Shown here: in pieces, positions 1 through 9,792 of the stretch | Layout: each line of letters begins with the position of its first letter | Numbering within the stretch: position 1 is the stretch's first letter | Source of the DNA: Lutjanus erythropterus | Lineage: Eukaryota; Chordata; Actinopteri; Lutjaniformes; Lutjanidae | Reading direction: 5' to 3' | Length of the DNA stretch: 64,000 bases | NCBI GenBank assembly: GCA_020091685.1 | Contig: CM034605.1 | Coordinates: 14,418,635-14,482,634, forward strand | Made by a program: the position numbers and the translations under genes | Notes under the pieces: model-generated | Told to the model about the DNA's origin: nothing | The model's database searches: none | Seen by the model: the letters and a program-made list of their open reading frames with translations, nothing else

Positions 1-1880
1 CTATTGAGCATAAAAAAAAGATAGTCCCACTCAATCCTGTCAAATGCCTTTTCAGCATCAAGCGCAACAACTGCTTCTGGTAGTAAGGTATCAGATTTAG
101 TGTAAATAATGTTAAACAGCCTTCTCAAGTTAAAATAGGACTGTCTGCCCTGAACAAAACCGGTCTGGTCCTCTGAAATAATATGTGGAAGAACCACATC
201 AAGGCGGAGTGCAATAGCTTTTGACAACACTTTACCGTCACAGTTTATCAAGCTGATTGGTCTGTAGGATGAGCAATCCAAAGGGTCCTTGTTCTTTTTT
301 AATAACAGTATGACAGATGCTTGGCGAAGTGTGGGTGGGAGAATGTTATTTTCTAGCCCTTCCATATAAACTGAAAGGAGCAGAGGAGCTAGTTTATCTT
401 TAAATTTTTTATAAAACTCGATGGGAAACCCATCAGGGCCCGGGGCTTTTCCACTTTGAAGGGACATTATTGCAGTGACAATTTCATCCAAAGTGAGATT
501 TTGCTCCAGTTTTGTCTTAAAATCGGGGTTAATTATAGGAATATTCAAATTAGAGAAAAAGTTGTCAAATTGGTTGTGGTTGGATGTTGAATCTGAGGAA
601 TACAGTCTACAATAGAATTCTTTAAATTGATTATTAATAACTTGGTGATCTTCTGTTGAAGAGCCATCAGCTAATCTTATCTGTGAGATAACATTAGATG
701 CTGCTTTTTGATGGAGTTGGTTAGCTAACAATTTGGAAGGTTTATCTCCCTCTTCATAAAATCTACTACGGGACTTAAAAATTAGTCTTTCTGCATGGGC
801 AGTGGTTAGGAGATTAACTTCGGTTTGTAAGCTTACTCTCTTCTTGATCAAATCAGGAGTCGGGGAGACAGATATGAGTCTATCCAGTGCCTTGATTTTT
901 GAGGACAGATCATCAACACTTCTTAAATTCATTTTCCTAGTATATGCATTGCGAGCTATAATCTGTCCTCTAAGAAATGCTTTGAGTGTTTCCCAAAGAG
1001 TTGAGGCTGATATCCCCACAGTTGCATTTGTATCTAGAAAAAAATCTATCTGTTCTGAAACAAACTGCACGAAATCAGAGTCAGCAAGCAGAAGTGGATC
1101 AAGCCGCCATGTGCGTTTTGTCCGCTGAATTGAGATTGTTATATTTAAACCTACTGGGGCATGGTCAGAGATCATAATTGAATTGTATTTACACTCTGTG
1201 ATTGCACTCAGTAAACGGGGGTCAACCAAAAAAAAATCTATCCTAGAAAATGATTTATGCACATTCGAAAAAAAAGAATATTCCTTTTTAGTGGGATTCT
1301 TGAACCTCCATGGGTCTACAAGTCTGTGCGCATCCACAAATGCCTGGATAATTTGTACTGATTTAGATGGCTTTGACATAGAATGAGAGGAGCGGTCCAT
1401 AACAGGGTCCAGCACTAGGTTAAAATCCCCAGATAAGATCAGATGATGAGAATCCAGATTAGGGATAGAACTTAACATATTTTTAAAAAACAGTTCGTCA
1501 TCAAAATTAGGTGCATAAATATTGACTAATACCACATGAAGTTGAGAAAGTTTACCCACAACCATTACATATCTGCCATTTGGATCTGAACTAATACTTG
1601 ATACGGTAAAAGGGACATTTTTATGAATAAGTATAGCTGTTCCTCTGCTTCTAGAGTTAAATTTTGAATGGAATACCTGCCCTACCCAGTCTGTTTTAAT
1701 CCTACAATGGTCATTATTTCGAAGATGAGTTTCCTGTAAAAATGCAATGCCAACTCCAAGGTGGTGTAAATGGCAGAGAATCCTCTTTCTTTTAACAGCA
1801 TAGTTGAGACCTTTCACATTCCAACTTATTATGTTCACATCAAAATTACCTGGGACTAAAGTTGGGGTACTATGTGTCAT
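1..1880 (-). CDS. L1 ORF2 protein: endonuclease plus reverse transcriptase (C-terminal part outside window)
   Basis: ORF2 supplies the nicking endonuclease and reverse transcriptase for target-primed reverse transcription. From the ATG at 1880 the frame has 626 codons with no stop. The endonuclease is recognised by SWNVKGLN (residues 19-26), QETH (49-52, with the catalytic Glu) and SDHAPV (His240), as in APE-type LINE endonucleases. The reverse transcriptase starts with GKAPGPDGFPIEFY (Asp483 in the PDG motif) and reaches motif A, LDAEKAFDRIEW (around residue 608), just before the edge. The catalytic FADD-type motif and Cys-rich tail must lie beyond base 1. The ATG is the first in this frame upstream of SWNVKG and lies 478 bp after ORF1. 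Identity is secure; completeness is unknown. Confidence 0.92.
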   Translation of the reverse strand, partial: MTHSTPTLVPGNFDVNIISWNVKGLNYAVKRKRILCHLHHLGVGIAFLQETHLRNNDHCRIKTDWVGQVFHSKFNSRSRGTAILIHKNVPFTVSSISSDPNGRYVMVVGKLSQLHVVLVNIYAPNFDDELFFKNMLSSIPNLDSHHLILSGDFNLVLDPVMDRSSHSMSKPSKSVQIIQAFVDAHRLVDPWRFKNPTKKEYSFFSNVHKSFSRIDFFLVDPRLLSAITECKYNSIMISDHAPVGLNITISIQRTKRTWRLDPLLLADSDFVQFVSEQIDFFLDTNATVGISASTLWETLKAFLRGQIIARNAYTRKMNLRSVDDLSSKIKALDRLISVSPTPDLIKKRVSLQTEVNLLTTAHAERLIFKSRSRFYEEGDKPSKLLANQLHQKAASNVISQIRLADGSSTEDHQVINNQFKEFYCRLYSSDSTSNHNQFDNFFSNLNIPIINPDFKTKLEQNLTLDEIVTAIMSLQSGKAPGPDGFPIEFYKKFKDKLAPLLLSVYMEGLENNILPPTLRQASVILLLKKNKDPLDCSSYRPISLINCDGKVLSKAIALRLDVVLPHIISEDQTGFVQGRQSYFNLRRLFNIIYTKSDTLLPEAVVALDAEKAFDRIEWDYLFFMLN

Positions 1881-2358
1881 TTGAATAACTCAGTACAGAT
1901 GTGTAAGTGACTATCCAATCTGAATAACAAAGCATACCCATGAATGCACGATACATATGAAAAAAAACAAAACAAAACACAAACACCATAAGCATAACTA
2001 CATTTAACATGTAATAAACAATAACCCAATGCCTTACAGAGGCAACCCCCCCTTAAACACTTATAACGTTCGCAAACTCTCATTTGCGACCTTCCTGCTG
2101 TAACTAGTACATTCCGAACAATAACAATAACGAACCTCAATCACAATATAGTGTCTGATCTGCGCTCTTATTAACTCTGCCAAAACTAAATAATATTGAA
2201 GCAGAAACCAATACTACTATTATAAACAGTACCACATAAAATACTGAACAAATACTGAACAGTTGGCATAACAACCATGTCCATGGTAAGGCCATCGTCT
2301 CATAGAGGCAATTAGGTCATTTAAGTGTTTTATGTCTCATTGAGCTAGGACCATTACC
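1881..2358 (-). other. Spacer between L1 ORF1 and ORF2
   Basis: A 478-bp AT-rich stretch between the ORF1 stop and the ORF2 ATG. No conserved motif is seen and the short reading frames look accidental. Mammalian L1 spacers are usually much shorter; a spacer of this size may contain an internal ribosome entry or reinitiation sequence, but that is inference. Confidence 0.5.
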
Positions 2359-3228
2359 TCACATGTCTTCTTCTATGGTGGGATGTGGAGATGAAGATTG
2401 GTCATCGGCGATTTTGTTGTTGATGTACGCGAGCGCCTCTCCCGGATCTGTAAACTTAATGCGCTTCTTGTTGTGGATGAACTGCAGTGTGGCTGGGTAG
2501 TACAGACCAAACTTGATCTTCGCGGCGTGAAGCTTCTGTTTGACTTCAGAGAAGGCGGCGCGTCGTTTGCTGATATCCGGGCTGAAGTCAGGAAAGATGT
2601 GTATCCTCGATCCATCGTAGGTGAGAGGGCCCCTCTCTCTCGCAAGGCGCAGGATCAACTCTTTGTTTTGATAGTGGTGTAGCTTTACTATGAATGGCCG
2701 TGACCTGTTGTCGCCCTCACCTGGCTTTGGCGCTGAACTCCTGTGTGCTCTGTCCACAGAGAGCGGTGTCTCAAAACTTTCTTCCCCAAACATGTTGAGA
2801 AGTAGACTGGTGATAAACGCCGTGGGCCGAGATCCCTCTGTGTCCTCTTTAATCCCCACAATGCGGATATTTTGCCTTCTGGTATAGTTCTCCAAATATA
2901 TCACCTTCTCTCTCAGCAGCTTGTTTTCTTTGGCCAGTGAAGCCTGTGATAACTCCATGTTACCCAGTCTTTTATCAAACTCGTTCAGTCCATCCTCCAC
3001 GTCTGTAATTCTTTGGCCATACGTGCTCAGTGTCGAGTGTAGAGAGGCAATGGAGACCCGATTTTCCTCACGGAACGAGTCAATTGACGCTTGAATGGCA
3101 CTAATTGCCTTTGCTAGCGCTTCCAGGTTTTTAGCGTTAGCATCTGCTTCTAAATTAGCTGTGGAGTTCGAGGTGGTGTTTCTCGACGACCTGCTCTCTC
3201 TCTGTTCTTTAGGAGGCTTCTGCGACAT
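2359..3228 (-). CDS. L1 ORF1 protein (Transposase_22-type RNA-binding chaperone)
   Basis: ORF1p coats L1 RNA as a trimeric nucleic-acid chaperone in the cytoplasmic ribonucleoprotein. The protein is 289 residues from the ATG at 3228 (MSQKPPK). The frame stays open five codons further, but only from a GTG, so 3228 is the chosen start. A Ser/Arg/Asn-rich head is followed by a heptad-like coiled coil (about residues 30-115, ending ENKLLREKVIYLENY). Next come an RRM-like domain (RRQNIRIVGIKE, then DRAHR) and a C-terminal domain (RPFIVKLHHY, IHIFPDFSPDISKRRAAF, YPATLQF). This order and length fit LINE-1 ORF1p. The frame is intact and about 480 bp upstream of ORF2. It is part of the mobile element, not a host gene. 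Confidence 0.92.
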   Translation of the reverse strand: MSQKPPKEQRESRSSRNTTSNSTANLEADANAKNLEALAKAISAIQASIDSFREENRVSIASLHSTLSTYGQRITDVEDGLNEFDKRLGNMELSQASLAKENKLLREKVIYLENYTRRQNIRIVGIKEDTEGSRPTAFITSLLLNMFGEESFETPLSVDRAHRSSAPKPGEGDNRSRPFIVKLHHYQNKELILRLARERGPLTYDGSRIHIFPDFSPDISKRRAAFSEVKQKLHAAKIKFGLYYPATLQFIHNKKRIKFTDPGEALAYINNKIADDQSSSPHPTIEEDM

Positions 3229-3435
3229 TGTAGAGGCAGTCACAGATCACTTAATATACTTTTTTACCAAAGTCCGGGTGATTTCGAGGTTCAAAATATA
3301 CTAATTTACTGAAATTCAGCAGGAGCTGTCGTAGATGCGTCTACGCCATAGGCCTGCTCAACAGCGCCCCCTTTAACTCTTAAATTTATTGAAATGTCTT
3401 TTTATATTGCATTATATTCATTTTAAATTTTGTCT

Positions 3436-3480
3436 TTGAATTTCCTTGAAATGTGCTACACAAATAAACTTGTCTTGCCT
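3436..3480 (+). repeat. Short fragment resembling an L2/CR1-type LINE 3' tail
   Basis: The phrase around 3449-3475 (GAAATGTGCTACACAAATAA followed by CTTGTCTTGCC) resembles the 3' end of fish L2/CR1-like LINEs, whose tails end in a short hairpin plus microsatellite. Only about 45 bp are present. The assignment is from recall. Confidence 0.4.
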
Positions 3481-3510
3481 TGTCAGGAACAATCCAAATA
3501 TTCAATAAAA

Positions 3511-3676
3511 AAGTCAAGTCCTTTCGAGTCATTCATGTGTAAATTATGTCATGTCATAAATGCCAATTTAAAGTCAAGCCCAGTCTGTTATGTCAGTCAA
3601 ACAAGTCTCAAGTCCTGAAATTTGTGACTTAAGTCTGACTCAAGTCAAGTCATTTGACTCGAGTCCCCCACCTCTG
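3511..3676. repeat. Dispersed repeat with iterated AAGTC motif
   Basis: AAGTC/GAGTC pentamers recur about a dozen times within 165 bp, ending GACTCGAGTCCCCCACCTCTG. This resembles a common fish dispersed repeat. It has no coding capacity and abuts the 5' side of the L1 insertion zone. Confidence 0.6.
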
Positions 3677-4007
3677 CAACACAGTTGGTGTCACTTTCCT
3701 TGATTATATGTTCAATTGTGCTAAACTGGGAATCACAAGTTGCCAGCGTAACCACAGCAAACTTCATCGATCCCTATCTTTCCCAACTGGTCTAATCTAG
3801 TCTACAGGCACGACCGCAATGGCACACAGCTGCCTTGTTCAATGTATCAGACCCATCTCGCCCTCAGCAGCATTTTTTTAGGTGTAATAACAGATAGGAT
3901 CACATAGCAAATGCCTGAGCAAGAGATGAGAGCTACGAACTCACTGAAATGAAGAGCATTCTTCTCATGACTCCTTTTAACCACCATTGCAACTGAATCT
4001 TTTTGTT

Positions 4008-4046
4008 TGTGTGTGAGTGTGTGTGTGTGTGTGTGTGTTTGTGTGT
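4008..4046. repeat. (GT)n microsatellite, slightly interrupted
   Basis: About 39 bp of GT dinucleotides with single interruptions (GAG, TTT), followed by a shorter GTGTGTGT run after a 4-bp break. Confidence 0.9.
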
Positions 4047-4446
4047 AAAGTGTGTGTCTTTGCAGGTTCCAGAAGCGTGGGTAGCCAGCTGCAGAGCTGT
4101 TCTGGATGCTGATTGGAAGTGAGTGTTGAGCGCTCAGGACAATTATGGAATCATTACCACCGCCATGCCAGAGGCAAAATATGAACACCGTGCCATTTGT
4201 CAACCAACCACAGCTTTCTAATCAAGCTCACATGTGTTTGTATGTTAGTCTTAGTGTGTGTGCGTGCACATGTTGGTGTGCAGAGCTGAAAGCCTTGGCA
4301 TGTTGGCAGAGGAAAAGGAATGTCACTCGGTATGTGTGTGTGCACATGTTTGTGGGGGCTAATGGATGAGTCAAGAACCCTGCCCAATATTTTGTGTGTG
4401 TATATTTGTTTAAATGTGTGGTGGCATCCAAAAGGACTACAGCACA

Positions 4447-4473
4447 TGTGTGTGTGTGTGTGTGTGTGTGTGT
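4447..4473. repeat. (TG)n microsatellite
   Basis: An uninterrupted TG run of about 13 units. Further degenerate GT-rich DNA lies around it (4240-4400). Confidence 0.93.
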
Positions 4474-5094
4474 TGGTAGAGGGTGAGGAATGCCCTGCCC
4501 GAGCACAACTGTCTAAACATGTCCCCGTCAGCTGTCTCTCCCCTCCCTTCATGGAGAAATAACTTAACATGAATTTATCTTTTTCACCACACCCCACACT
4601 ATCATCTCACACTGGTTACCGAGAGGTTGTACATGGGAATGTCCCTCTGTGGCCTCTGCAAAACTGAAAAAGTGTGTGTCAAGTGTATGAACAAACTGGT
4701 GCGAGAGTCTCCAAGAGGAGGATATGCATGGAAGAAAGAGGGGTGGTGGGCTGGAAGAAAACACCTCACACTCCTCTTTAATCAGTCTTGTTTTTTTTCT
4801 TCTGCCTACAGGAAACACCTGTAATCCATCTCCCCATTCTGGGATCGGTGTGGTAACGAGTGGCATAAATGTTTTAGGAAGATTTAATTAATTGATTCAA
4901 TGAGTGATAATAGCAGGCAGTATTTATCACAGGTGCATTCGCTTTCATGGCTTGGAAGAGCCGACGGCAAAGTCAATGTAGTGTGCAACTCAAGCACTCC
5001 AAATGCAGTGCAAACAGTAAAAATGTGGTCAACTTTCAAAAAACCTCAAATAATATACTTGTGCAGCAAAGGTTTGCTCTAATAGAGTGTATAT

Positions 5095-6415
5095 CAGGGA
5101 CACTCAACTTGCTTTGCCTGGGGACACTTTTGCAAAATGACAGGAGACCAGGGGCACATTAAACAAACATGTAATGCAATGCGAGTTTTTCACTGGTTAT
5201 GAAACAGTCTCAATTTAGTACTGATGCCTCTCTATGATCTGCATAAGTAAACAAGACCATCGCTGAGAAGATTGGCTTTCTCTATATTGTTATTGTTAAT
5301 GCCTGCCACCAGCTTGGATTCACATTTTCTCTGGCAAAGTTATGTAAGCCAGTTAAAAAGAAGCAGAAGGAGATTTTTCTTTAGACAATTAGGGGATCAT
5401 GAAATCACTTGCAGGAATGCATCGGACCCGGAGCTTGTCTGCAGGTAACTGTGCATTTTTCTGGACCCATCAACTTAATTTTTTGGTACATATTCATGAT
5501 TATATGCTGAAGGACCTCTGTGATTCACAGTTGTTGAAGAACCTTGAACCTCTTTCTTCAAACCTGGCACAAATTTCCACTTGGACTCAAGGATGATCTG
5601 ATTAAATTTTGGTGGTTAAAGGTCAAAGGTCACTGTGACCTCACATCCATTGCATCCTCGTGTACACAATATATCAGGAACGCTTGGAGGGAATTTCTTC
5701 ATATTTGGCACAAATTTCCAATTGGACTCAAGGATTATCTATAATTACATCTTTTTTCTTTTTAAAAAAGACCTGGATCAGGAGCAGGATAAGGATCTTT
5801 CATAATGTATTGATTTATTTTCTCAGTTATTGTAGTGGATTACAATTTATTTTGCAATTTCATTACATGTAACTTGTTACATATAACTAGTTTCTCCCCA
5901 GCACTGCTAGCGTCATCTTTGATTTCAATTGGTCATTTGTGTCAAGTTTGAAGAAATATCACATCTTGAAATATCACGTTCACAAGAACAGGATGGACAT
6001 GAGGTCCCAGTGACCTTTGACCATCAAAAGTGAATTAGTTTTTCCTTCAGATATCATTATTGGTCTTGAGATATCGCATTCATAAGAATTTGGCTGACCC
6101 AAAAACATGATGACTCTGGCTGTTGCCGATGTGGAGGCATAAAAACAGAAAAAGTTTATTTAATATTAAACATAGGAGGAACCGCTTCCATCATGCAGAC
6201 ACTGAAATGATGCTCACTGTCTGATCCTACTGCACTTTGCACAGCCTAAAAGGTCATCATGCAAAGAGCAGTCTTCTCTGTTACTCTGTTATCCTATCAC
6301 ACAAACTAGTATATCTGTCCCTCCTTCCTGAGAAAATAGCACAAATCAATTAATTTTCATAGGGAAAACTGGGGGCAGATTTGGCCTGTGGGCCACAAGT
6401 AGAGTGTCATTGCTG
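5095..6415. mobile_element. hAT-like non-autonomous element carrying nested repeats
   Basis: The ends are inverted: the left end has CAGGGACACTCAACTTG and the right end, read on the minus strand, has CAGCAATGACACTCTACTTG. No convincing 8-bp target duplication survives, so the element is old. Inside are two 141-bp-spaced copies of a unit containing GGCACAAATTTCC (5566 and 5707), a block with TTACATGTAACTTGTTAC (about 5865-5890), and a block with TCACAAGAACAGGATGGAC and TGGAGGCATAAAAA (about 5975-6145). All resemble widespread fish repeats. The hAT assignment is from the CAG ends and recall. Confidence 0.5.
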
Positions 6416-8436
6416 GAGAGGGTTAACTGCTCTCTATCTACCTGCTCTCTTTATCCCTCTCTGACTAACTACAATGAAGTGGCAGTGTTCTCAGGCTTGT
6501 GTGTATGCATCAAGTCAGCCAGTGAGATATGAGTGTTGTAAGTGCACAGGGGATTAACAGTTCAAACATTGATCACTGATAAGCTACAAAAAGTGGTCAT
6601 GCATCTTGTCAGTGTCTCTACAATGTTCTTCCTCTCGGCACTCAGCTCAGCCAGTCTCTGTATGTAAAACAATACAGAAAAAAGACACATCGCCTGCCCT
6701 GATGAAATCCCTGTTTGACATAGCTCGCCAAGATCCCCCCCAGACAAAAACAGGCCATTACTATTAGTCAAAAGAGATCAAAGACATACCCCAGCTGAAC
6801 ACAGTGTTTGGGATTGCAGCGGCTGACAGCCATCTGCACTGCTAAGACAGGAGCAAGCATTAGACATTGATAGCATACGAGGTCCAAGTTTTTTCTTGAC
6901 GTCAGGTTTGATAAATTTGTGCAAGTTACACTTTACTTGGAGGGTCGAGTGTATGCAGAAAAAGTTTGAAAGGGGAAGAAAAAGTGAACATAATAGAAAG
7001 TTTAGATGAAGATGAGGGGAGAAAATGAAATGGGAAAGAGGATGAGAGGAGCTCAGAAGGGTAGAGGGGCAAGTTTAGATAGAGGATTGGTGAAGAAGAC
7101 AAGAGGGAAAACAGTAAGTCTTGCCTGTCCCTCAGTGAGACAAATTGGCAAGGAGTTCAGAGTGAGCAAACGTCTTCATCTCCAAGCCTGTGGAGCGATG
7201 GATGCCCAGGACAAATCAACACATTTCACAGTTTGCCTGCATAAAACGCAAATACCGTCAGCTTCAAAAACTCTGATCTTCCCTGGAGCATATGAGCAGG
7301 GGTTCGCTCCTCTGGGTTTTACTGAATTGGTCTGTGGATCGATCACAAAAACAGCATTTCAAAGGGTTTGAGGAACTATAAGGCCTTTCTCTTTCCCAGA
7401 CTTTAACAAAACAGACTCCAACATAGACAGCCCTGCAGACACTTGTGGCTGTGGGCTCCCAAAAGGCTTAAAGAAGAAGTCTCTTGTCTTTTCACCACTA
7501 CTCGTAAGAGCTTGGTGAAAACAGCAGTGTATCTGTCCAGTTCTGTGCACCAAAATACAGTGCAACAACTAAGGAAGTCAGAAGTAAACAGAGAAAAAAG
7601 AAAGGGAATGATGGGAGCCGAGATAAAAAAGGTTTGGACTCCAGCCCAACTCCAGAGAGTAGGATGATGTGGAGGAAGGGTGCCATATGTGCGTCGGTCA
7701 CACTGACCAAGCTTGAACCTGCATGCAGCAGCTTCGTTCTGACATGTGTTTTGGCTATCAGAGCCATTAAAATCCCATTACATAGTGCAACAACAGAGAT
7801 TGTAAGCCTTTCGGAGACTTTAAGAATCATTTTTCATGTAAATTTACCATGAATGATGTATTTACATGCATAAAGATGCACCCTGTTTGACATTTAATGG
7901 TTCTGCTACAATTTATCAGTTTCATAATTTGATATAAAATGCATAACACAACTTTTAAGATTAATAAGGGAAGATTTAACCGGTGGGGAATGAAGAAAAT
8001 GACATTTTTCCAGACCACTGAAGCATTGCCACTTAGAAAAAAAAAGAAAACAGAAAGAGGTCATGAGTTACTTGTTTCTCATGTAGGTTGTTATTGTCAG
8101 TTGTTCAGTCATTACAAATGGTGTTGCATTCTTTACAGTGAGGGCTAATGGTGTCCTGACCTACAGGGGAGGAATGCCAACTCTCACCACAGCTGCACTC
8201 TGAGGCCAAGCGCCAGAGTGGACTCTGGGATCAAAGGTCACACATGATGTGACTTGATCCTACACAATCAATGGATGCAGGGTCCTGGCCTTTGGCAGGC
8301 ATGCTCTTAATGGGGTATAACAACTGGACAAATGATAAAGAGAAAGAGAGTGACCACAGAGGAGTGACAAACTTGCTTTATGGGGAAAAAGCTGGTATAT
8401 ATGAGGATAAACATAATCAAAATGAGGGAAATAAAT
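6416..8436. other. Non-coding, apparently single-copy DNA
   Basis: No gene or recognisable element. Reading frames here (for example 7006-7371 on +) lack any known domain, have no splice context and show no codon structure, so I treat them as chance. Confidence 0.5.
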
Positions 8437-9792
8437 GGTCCAGTGTGTAAGGTTTAGGGAGCTTTATTAGCAGAATATGGCAGGAATAATATAGAATATT
8501 CATAAGTATGTTTTTATTAGTGTATATTCTCTGTATAGTCATTGTGTTTTTCTTACCTTAAAATGAGGCCTTTAAAACTGATGTGTTTCTACAGCAACCC
8601 AGAACTGATAAACCAAACTAGCTCTAGATATGGTCTTAAACATTTTCATTTTCAGTTTCTCCTACTCCCTTAGAAGTGGAGTGAGGCGAGGTGTTTGAAT
8701 TCTGCAAGATCAGTGTTCGATACCGCTAGATATTACATTTAAAGGGCATCTCTATCTAGGTTCATTTCTGGGTTTTTCAAATGGAAACTCCCACTCAGCT
8801 GTTAGCAAAAGCAGCGACATAGGCTAGACAGCTGATAGTTTCCCTTCCCTCAACCTGCAGGGGTTATATGTAGCAACCGAGTCATGCAGAGACCTGCATC
8901 AAGTCACATGAGAAATTTTAGAAGGGTTTTAGAAAATAGCATTTTGATTCTAAAACACATGCACTTTGACCAAAATTTGATTTTTCAGAGGTTAATACAT
9001 AAGAAACCCTACTGGGGAGCTACATAATGATATAAAATAAATAAATGAAAGAGTTTGTAGTGTGTAGGATTTAGTGGCATTTAGAGGTGAGACTTTTGAT
9101 AGGAACTAACTAGCCTCACCCTTCCCTTCCAAGCCTGTAGTACAGGCATGTCCAAACTGTTCCATAAAGGGCCATGTGGCTGCAGGTTTTCATTCCTACC
9201 AAGCCAGAGCACACCAGGCTTGACTCATTTAATCAACTGATTTCAGTCTTCAAACAGCTGATTAGTTGAATCAGGTGTGCTGTAGACTGGTTGGAACAAA
9301 AACCTGCAGCCACTCGGCCCTTTATGGAATAGTTTGGACATGCCTGCTGTAGTAGAACCTAGGGCAGTGGCGAAAAAGAGCTTTATCTCGAGCCAGTATT
9401 TGATTCGTCCAACCTGGGTATAGACAGTATTATAAGGTTTCTGAAGACCTGTTTTGAAGCTCACAGTGTAGTGGAGTTGAAGGGCAGTGACTTGCTTTTG
9501 GAACCAGCCTCAAGTGGCCGTCCATGGAACTGCAGTTTTTGACACTTCCACGTTGGCTTCACCTTTCAGCCCTGGATGTCGCCGCTTGGTTTTGGGCTCC
9601 TATAAAAACACTTTAAGCAGTTTAATATGACCTGGACCCTCTGTAGACATAAGGTGCTAATCTAAAGTGGGGAAAATACAACATTTCTTATTTTCAGGTG
9701 ATTATATACTAATGAAAACAAACTTAGAAATATGATATTCCATATCTGCCAGATTCTACCAATAAATCCCCCTAAATCTTACAAACTGGACC
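8437..9792. mobile_element. MITE pair bounded by GGTCCAG terminal inverted repeats
   Basis: The left end, GGTCCAGTGTGTAAGGTTTA, is matched by the inverted right end, GGTCCAGTTTGTAAGATTTA on the minus strand, with only two mismatches. An internal GTGTAGGATTTAGTGGCATT at about 9065, in inverted orientation relative to the left copy, suggests two head-to-head copies of the same family. No clear target duplication is visible. A separate hAT MITE has inserted into the second copy (9143-9346). Confidence 0.7.
9143..9346. mobile_element. 204-bp hAT MITE with perfect 8-bp target-site duplication
   Basis: The terminal inverted repeats are CAGGCATGTCCAAACT on the left and AGTTTGGACATGCCTG on the right, and complementarity continues about 15 bp further inward. 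The flanking octamer CTGTAGTA occurs at 9135-9142 and again at 9347-9354. An 8-bp duplication and CAG/CTG ends are diagnostic of hAT transposition. It has no coding capacity. It lies inside the older GGTCCAG element, which gives the order of insertion. Confidence 0.9.

Larger units (their letters stand above)
1..3371 (-). mobile_element. L1-type LINE retrotransposon, 5' half, running off the left edge
   Basis: A minus-strand non-LTR retrotransposon. From its 5' end it has a leader of about 143 bp, ORF1, a 478-bp spacer and an ORF2 that is still open at base 1. The 5' end is placed near 3371 because the minus strand there begins with the G-run GGGGGCGCTGTT, a common LINE 5' terminus, and the sequence to the right belongs to other repeats. 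The leader holds a short inverted repeat (GTAGA and TCTAC, about 3331-3345). Both reading frames are free of stops, which suggests a young insertion. The 3' UTR, poly(A) tail and target-site duplication lie outside the window, so full length and activity cannot be judged. Confidence 0.9.
3677..5094. other. Non-coding stretch with two GT microsatellites
   Basis: No supported gene. It contains the two microsatellites listed separately, and short frames here are GT/CA artefacts. The interval around 4866-4990 is unusual for its TTTAATTAATTGATTCAATG homeodomain-like string and TTATCA GATA-type site, and could be a small enhancer. Confidence 0.5.

Noticed and set aside
4154-4597. His/Thr-rich minus-strand frames around the GT repeats
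   Set aside because: THTHTH stretches are translations of the (CA)n microsatellite, not protein genes.
7006-7371. A 121-codon plus-strand frame with a basic N-terminus
   Set aside because: No domain, no homology recognised, and the Arg/Lys/Gly richness comes from purine-rich DNA.
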